NCBI GenBank assembly: GCA_964580675.1
Contig: CAZOLI010000004.1
Coordinates: 62,001 to 126,000 of the forward strand
Origin: CAZOLI01 sp964580675
Lineage (GTDB): Bacteria; Planctomycetota; MHYJ01; CAYXQY01
Direction: 5' to 3'
Length of the DNA stretch: 64,000 nt
A program made the translations under genes and the position numbers. The notes under the pieces were generated by a model. That model searched no databases. It saw nothing but the letters and a program-made list of their open reading frames with translations, and was not told where the DNA came from. Positions 60,709 to 64,000 of this stretch are shown one piece after another. The stretch's first letter is position 1; each line of letters begins with the position of its first letter.

Positions 60709-63457
60709 TTGCCCTTATGGTGAAATAAACGTGATCAGCTGAGACATGGTCCGCCGTCTCCAGTTTGACGAGAAGCGGTCCGGAACGATTTATCGTCAGT
60801 TTATAAAAATCTTTTTTCTTTTGAAGGGTCCGTTCCTTTTCGTCTTCTCCCGGTCCTCGAACGGTTACGGAACGGATCAGCCCGGAATCCGTTTCGTCGC
60901 GGGAGGAATCAGCACCGTCATTCAACGACAAATTTTTGAGTCGAATACGGAAACCGGCTGTTCCGTCCCGACCAAATTCCGCCCGAACGGCCACCCGGTG
61001 CACCGGCGAATTGGTGTTTTTAACCCAGATGTATTGATTCGTCTTATACGGATGTCCCTGTGCCGCGCGGATCTGCCCGGTGGCTGTTTGGACGATTTGC
61101 AGGAAGTCACGCCGATCAAATTGATGCTTCTTCGAGGGCGGGAACATCTCCTTGATTTGCTTCGGGGACGGTTCAGCCCCGAGACGACTCCTGACAAACA
61201 ATCGAACCATTTTTGCCGCGATTGTGTCTGCGTTTTCGTCAGGGTTCCCGATTCGGATCGATGGGGTCCCTTCTTCACTGGCTTCCGTGATTTTCTGTTC
61301 CTTCCGAAGCCACGAAAACACATTATCTGCTCCCTCCAGATCCTCGTCGGTTTTCGGGCTGGAATTCGGCACAGCACCTGCGGCTCCGGCCAGGTACCGG
61401 TTCCGGGTTGTTTTGATCCAGCCGGGTTGTACGGTGATTTCGGGCTCCTTCCGGCTCCGTGTTCCATGCTGTCGTCCGGCGAGGTATCCGAGGAGGGATG
61501 AAAGGTATTCGGAACGATACGTTCCGGTTTCCAGCAATAGCATTGCCAGGGTGTTCGTACCGATGGCCAGTCCCGCGATTGCGGACCGGAATTTTTTTTC
61601 GGGGGACGTGTTTTTCCAGGTAAAGAGGGAGCGGAAAAAAGGGTAGGTTCCCGGGTCCTGGTCCGGGAACCAGTCCAGTGAACCGCCCTCTTCGTTCTGG
61701 TTCTGGACAAACGAGGTCAGAACAGAATCCAGCGCTTGATGCCGTGCCAGCAATACGGGGAGAAATTTTTCCGGCTGTTCCGCCTTTTTCAGCAGGAGGG
61801 ACGTTGTGTTCGAAAGCCAATTGTTATTTCCGGGTGTGGATACCAGACGACCCAGTACATAAAAGAGGAGGGGGTTTGAGAGGTTTTCGGACAGCAGCAC
61901 ATCGACGGCTTCCTCGGGCGGGTATATTTTCGGCAGACGAAACCAGTTACGGGTCGCAAGGGACCACCGGAGGGAATTTTTGGCGTTTTTCCACACGGAC
62001 AGCAGTTTTTCGGAAAACGACGGCATCTCTGTGGAGCCGGCAACCTCCGTAAGAACAGAGCGAAGAATTTCCCGATCATCCGGTTTGATCTCCCGGTCCC
62101 CGCCGTTTTGAAGGTCCGATTCGCTGTGCATTAATCCTTCGTGACGGAGTCGATACAGAAAATGCCGGAGGCGAAGCCGTTGTTTCCTCTCCGTCGTCAG
62201 TGCCCGACCCGAAAGAATCGAGGTGACCTGTTTCAGGGAATGCTCGGAGATGGGTTCCTCGCCATCCGCTTTTCGAATTGCTGCGTGTCGTGATTCCCGT
62301 CGGAAGGATTTTTTGAGATTCCTGTTCCCGAACTCAAACTGGTTTTCGAGGTATGAGACCTCCTGTTCGAATTTCTGCATCCATTCAAGTTCTCCAGCGA
62401 CGCCGGCGAGGCGATGACCGATTCGAAACAGGGAAAGTGCCTGATCCGGTTCCTCCTGGTGAACGTGGACCTGCCCACGCATCATGTGAAGCCGGATTTG
62501 TGTGGAGAAATCCGGGTGGGAATTCAGCAGACCCCAGGCATACTTTGTTTCTCGAACGGCCGAGGATCGGTTTCCCTGTTTGAACAAGATGCGTGCGCGA
62601 CGCAAATACGAACGGCCCCGGAGGATTCGGTTCTCCGTGCGAGAGGCATACTCCGTCGCCTTTCGTGAAAGAAACAGGTTCCTGCGCGAATCATTGCCCG
62701 TTCTGGAAATTGTGAGGAGGTCCTCCGCAAGGGTTTTGAGTATGCCTGTTCCCGCTTCCTTCAATTTGCGGGCAATTTCCTTCATGTTCTCCGTGGACCG
62801 GCGGTTCATTTCCTGTCCCATAAATGAACTTCGAGTAAGCAGGAGCTGGGCGTAGGCGGTGGGATATCCCTCCGTCCGGCAGATTTTTTCAAGTCGGGTA
62901 AGGGTGGAAAGGATTTGGGGCCGGGCGGCTCCGGAGGAGGCCAGGGAGCCGATGAAACCGTTCATGGCTTTCGCCGCCAGAGCCGGAGCCAGGGCCGTGT
63001 CCGATCGAATCAGGGCGGACCAGTAAAAATCCCGGGCTTTTTTGTATTTTTTCCGAACATCCCGGAGCCGGGCCTGGCGGATCAGAATTTCGATCTTTAG
63101 TTTTCGGTTTTTCATCTCCCCTTTCCGGGAAGCTGCCGTTCGGTAGTGTTCCGCAAAATCCGGGCTTCCTTTCTCCTCAAACAGAAGATCCCCGAGTGCG
63201 ATGTGGGCCCGGACGAGAACGGCTGTGTTCTTTCGCTGTTCCGCGACCTGAATGGCGGATTTATATTTTTTCTCGGCACGATTCAGCCGGCCGTTGCGTT
63301 GATGGGATTTTGCCTCCCTCAGGAGCTGACGGGAATCACGGTCTTCTCCTTCCTGTGCGAAAACCGGGATGGAGGAATGAACCAGGAGAAGAAAACCGAA
63401 ACTCAGCAAAAATCCTGGGGCCGGATTCCAATTCAGGGGCGGTATTAATCGCCGCAT
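60701..63457 (-). CDS. Large exported TPR-like helical-repeat protein
   Basis: 918 residues from the ATG at 63457, which begins MRRLIPPLNWNPAPGFLLSF with a signal peptide ending in VHSSIPVFAQEG. Residues ~30-420 are tandem helical pairs of TPR type (NGRLNRAEKKYKSAIQVAEQ, LVRAHIALGDLLFEEKG, KYKKARDFYWSALIRS, GRSYLRRARILFKQGN). The C-terminal half includes another long helical region and a final beta-like domain (KLTINRSGPLLVKLETADH). No enzyme motif. It overlaps the HAD gene by eight bases, so it heads the four-gene cluster with the nonulosonate genes; a role in glycan-linked surface assembly is conjecture. Confidence 0.8.
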   Translation of the reverse strand: MRRLIPPLNWNPAPGFLLSFGFLLLVHSSIPVFAQEGEDRDSRQLLREAKSHQRNGRLNRAEKKYKSAIQVAEQRKNTAVLVRAHIALGDLLFEEKGSPDFAEHYRTAASRKGEMKNRKLKIEILIRQARLRDVRKKYKKARDFYWSALIRSDTALAPALAAKAMNGFIGSLASSGAARPQILSTLTRLEKICRTEGYPTAYAQLLLTRSSFMGQEMNRRSTENMKEIARKLKEAGTGILKTLAEDLLTISRTGNDSRRNLFLSRKATEYASRTENRILRGRSYLRRARILFKQGNRSSAVRETKYAWGLLNSHPDFSTQIRLHMMRGQVHVHQEEPDQALSLFRIGHRLAGVAGELEWMQKFEQEVSYLENQFEFGNRNLKKSFRRESRHAAIRKADGEEPISEHSLKQVTSILSGRALTTERKQRLRLRHFLYRLRHEGLMHSESDLQNGGDREIKPDDREILRSVLTEVAGSTEMPSFSEKLLSVWKNAKNSLRWSLATRNWFRLPKIYPPEEAVDVLLSENLSNPLLFYVLGRLVSTPGNNNWLSNTTSLLLKKAEQPEKFLPVLLARHQALDSVLTSFVQNQNEEGGSLDWFPDQDPGTYPFFRSLFTWKNTSPEKKFRSAIAGLAIGTNTLAMLLLETGTYRSEYLSSLLGYLAGRQHGTRSRKEPEITVQPGWIKTTRNRYLAGAAGAVPNSSPKTDEDLEGADNVFSWLRKEQKITEASEEGTPSIRIGNPDENADTIAAKMVRLFVRSRLGAEPSPKQIKEMFPPSKKHQFDRRDFLQIVQTATGQIRAAQGHPYKTNQYIWVKNTNSPVHRVAVRAEFGRDGTAGFRIRLKNLSLNDGADSSRDETDSGLIRSVTVRGPGEDEKERTLQKKKDFYKLTINRSGPLLVKLETADHVSADHVYFTIRANE

Positions 63458-63612
63458 GTTACAATACAAAGAGCTGGCCGGTGTTCGCGATTAGCATGCT
63501 GATTTTATCAACCGAGATTTGGAAAAGCAATTTTCAAACCGGTGGTCCATGACCGATCATTGCGGTATGTGCAGATTCCGGGGTCGGTGTTGTCCCTGTG
63601 CTGAACAGCAAA

Positions 63613-63975
63613 TCACGAACTGTCTCTGGAGCGAGTCATTTCCACGGCAGCCGATTCAGCGTTCGGGATCGCCTCCGGTTTTTCCACACGGACCGTGACG
63701 CTGTCAACGGCGTTCGGTGCCAGACAGATGTCCAGAAGATCCCCGGCCAGCGCCTCCATGGTTTGCCAGGACGACCGATCGACGAGCTCCGATATTCGAT
63801 ACGTTAGTTCGTGATAATCCACGGAATCTTCCAGCCGGTCCGTTTCGGCGACCCGGGATAGGTCCACCCGGAGTTCGAGACTGATCCTGATCTCCTGTTT
63901 GGATTCGCGTTCGCTCTCATCGACACCGATGTGTCCCTGAACCACCAGATTGTTTATGTGGATGTGGTCGTTCAT
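63613..63975 (-). CDS. folB: Dihydroneopterin aldolase
   Basis: Folate pathway enzyme converting dihydroneopterin to 6-hydroxymethyl-dihydropterin and glycolaldehyde. 120 residues: MNDHIHINNLVVQGHIGVDE (the glycine-rich FolB start), DSVDYHELTYRISELVD, QTMEALAGDLLDICL with the conserved Glu, and VTVRVEKPEAIPNAE with the catalytic Lys-Pro. Length is typical. Only 25 bases remain upstream in the window, so its promoter or partner genes are not seen. Confidence 0.93.
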   Translation of the reverse strand: MNDHIHINNLVVQGHIGVDESERESKQEIRISLELRVDLSRVAETDRLEDSVDYHELTYRISELVDRSSWQTMEALAGDLLDICLAPNAVDSVTVRVEKPEAIPNAESAAVEMTRSRDSS

Positions 63976-64000
63976 TCCGGACTACCAGGGATTTTTTTCT

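Noticed and set aside
1..64000. tRNA, rRNA, CRISPR, transposase or phage genes
   Set aside because: I scanned the intergenic spaces for T-loop motifs, regular repeats with spacers and transposase motifs and saw none, though this was by eye only.

Overview
The window is bacterial chromosomal DNA of moderate GC content, densely packed with about fifty protein genes on both strands. I see no rRNA, tRNA, CRISPR array, prophage or insertion sequence. Housekeeping genes (dnaK, purF, purM, ffh, nuoD, pyrC, polX, tatD, folB) are mixed with long exported proteins of unknown function. Many proteins are rich in Asp and Glu, which hints at a saline habitat (inference). Several features resemble what I know from Planctomycetota and other PVC-type bacteria: HEAT-like modules ending in a WWxxxxxxY motif, a DPATGEPY...YSLGPD C-terminus, a TlpA-like protein with an extra beta-domain, and scattered single nuo and fts genes. 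I therefore suggest a planctomycete-like or related lineage, with modest confidence.

Layout. 1-7 kb: the end of a 2-hydroxyacid dehydrogenase gene, dnaK, a large exported protein with a degenerate esterase domain, and a divergent S41 protease. 7-10.4 kb: a YugP-type membrane peptidase, an acyl-CoA carboxyltransferase and a HEAT protein. 10.4-15.8 kb: a minus-strand run ffh, Rrf2 regulator, TusA-like protein, small membrane protein, purF, purM. 16-17.4 kb: a thioredoxin-like gene whose first redox cysteine is an in-frame TGA, most simply a selenoprotein. 17.5-23.2 kb: two tandem paralogous exported proteins, an Nramp-like carrier, a DEDDh exonuclease fused to a WYL domain, and a zinc-ribbon membrane protein. 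23.4-34.6 kb: a secreted metzincin-like protein, a small DUF2158 protein, a YdjM-like gene broken by a stop codon, a coiled-coil protein, HutF, a VWA protein, conserved hypotheticals, a CPBP protease and an FtsQ-like protein. 34.9-44.5 kb: nuoD and a complete peptide ABC importer (binding protein divergent from two permeases and two ATPases) whose permeases carry large extra domains. 44.5-55 kb: YifB, a YacP-like NYN protein, pyrC coupled to a TonB-like gene, polX, two membrane-associated proteins and tatD. 55-64 kb: a DUF1614 protein, an S9 peptidase, a four-gene overlapping cluster (large exported TPR-like protein, HAD phosphatase, NeuB, NeuA) for a CMP-activated nonulosonic acid, and folB.

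The strongest unusual signals are the probable selenoprotein with a SECIS-like hairpin, a pair of similar intergenic sequences near 32.0 and 36.1 kb, the YdjM-like frame interrupted by TAA and then TAG before a cysteine-rich tail, and the roughly 480-residue insertion in the OppB-type permease.
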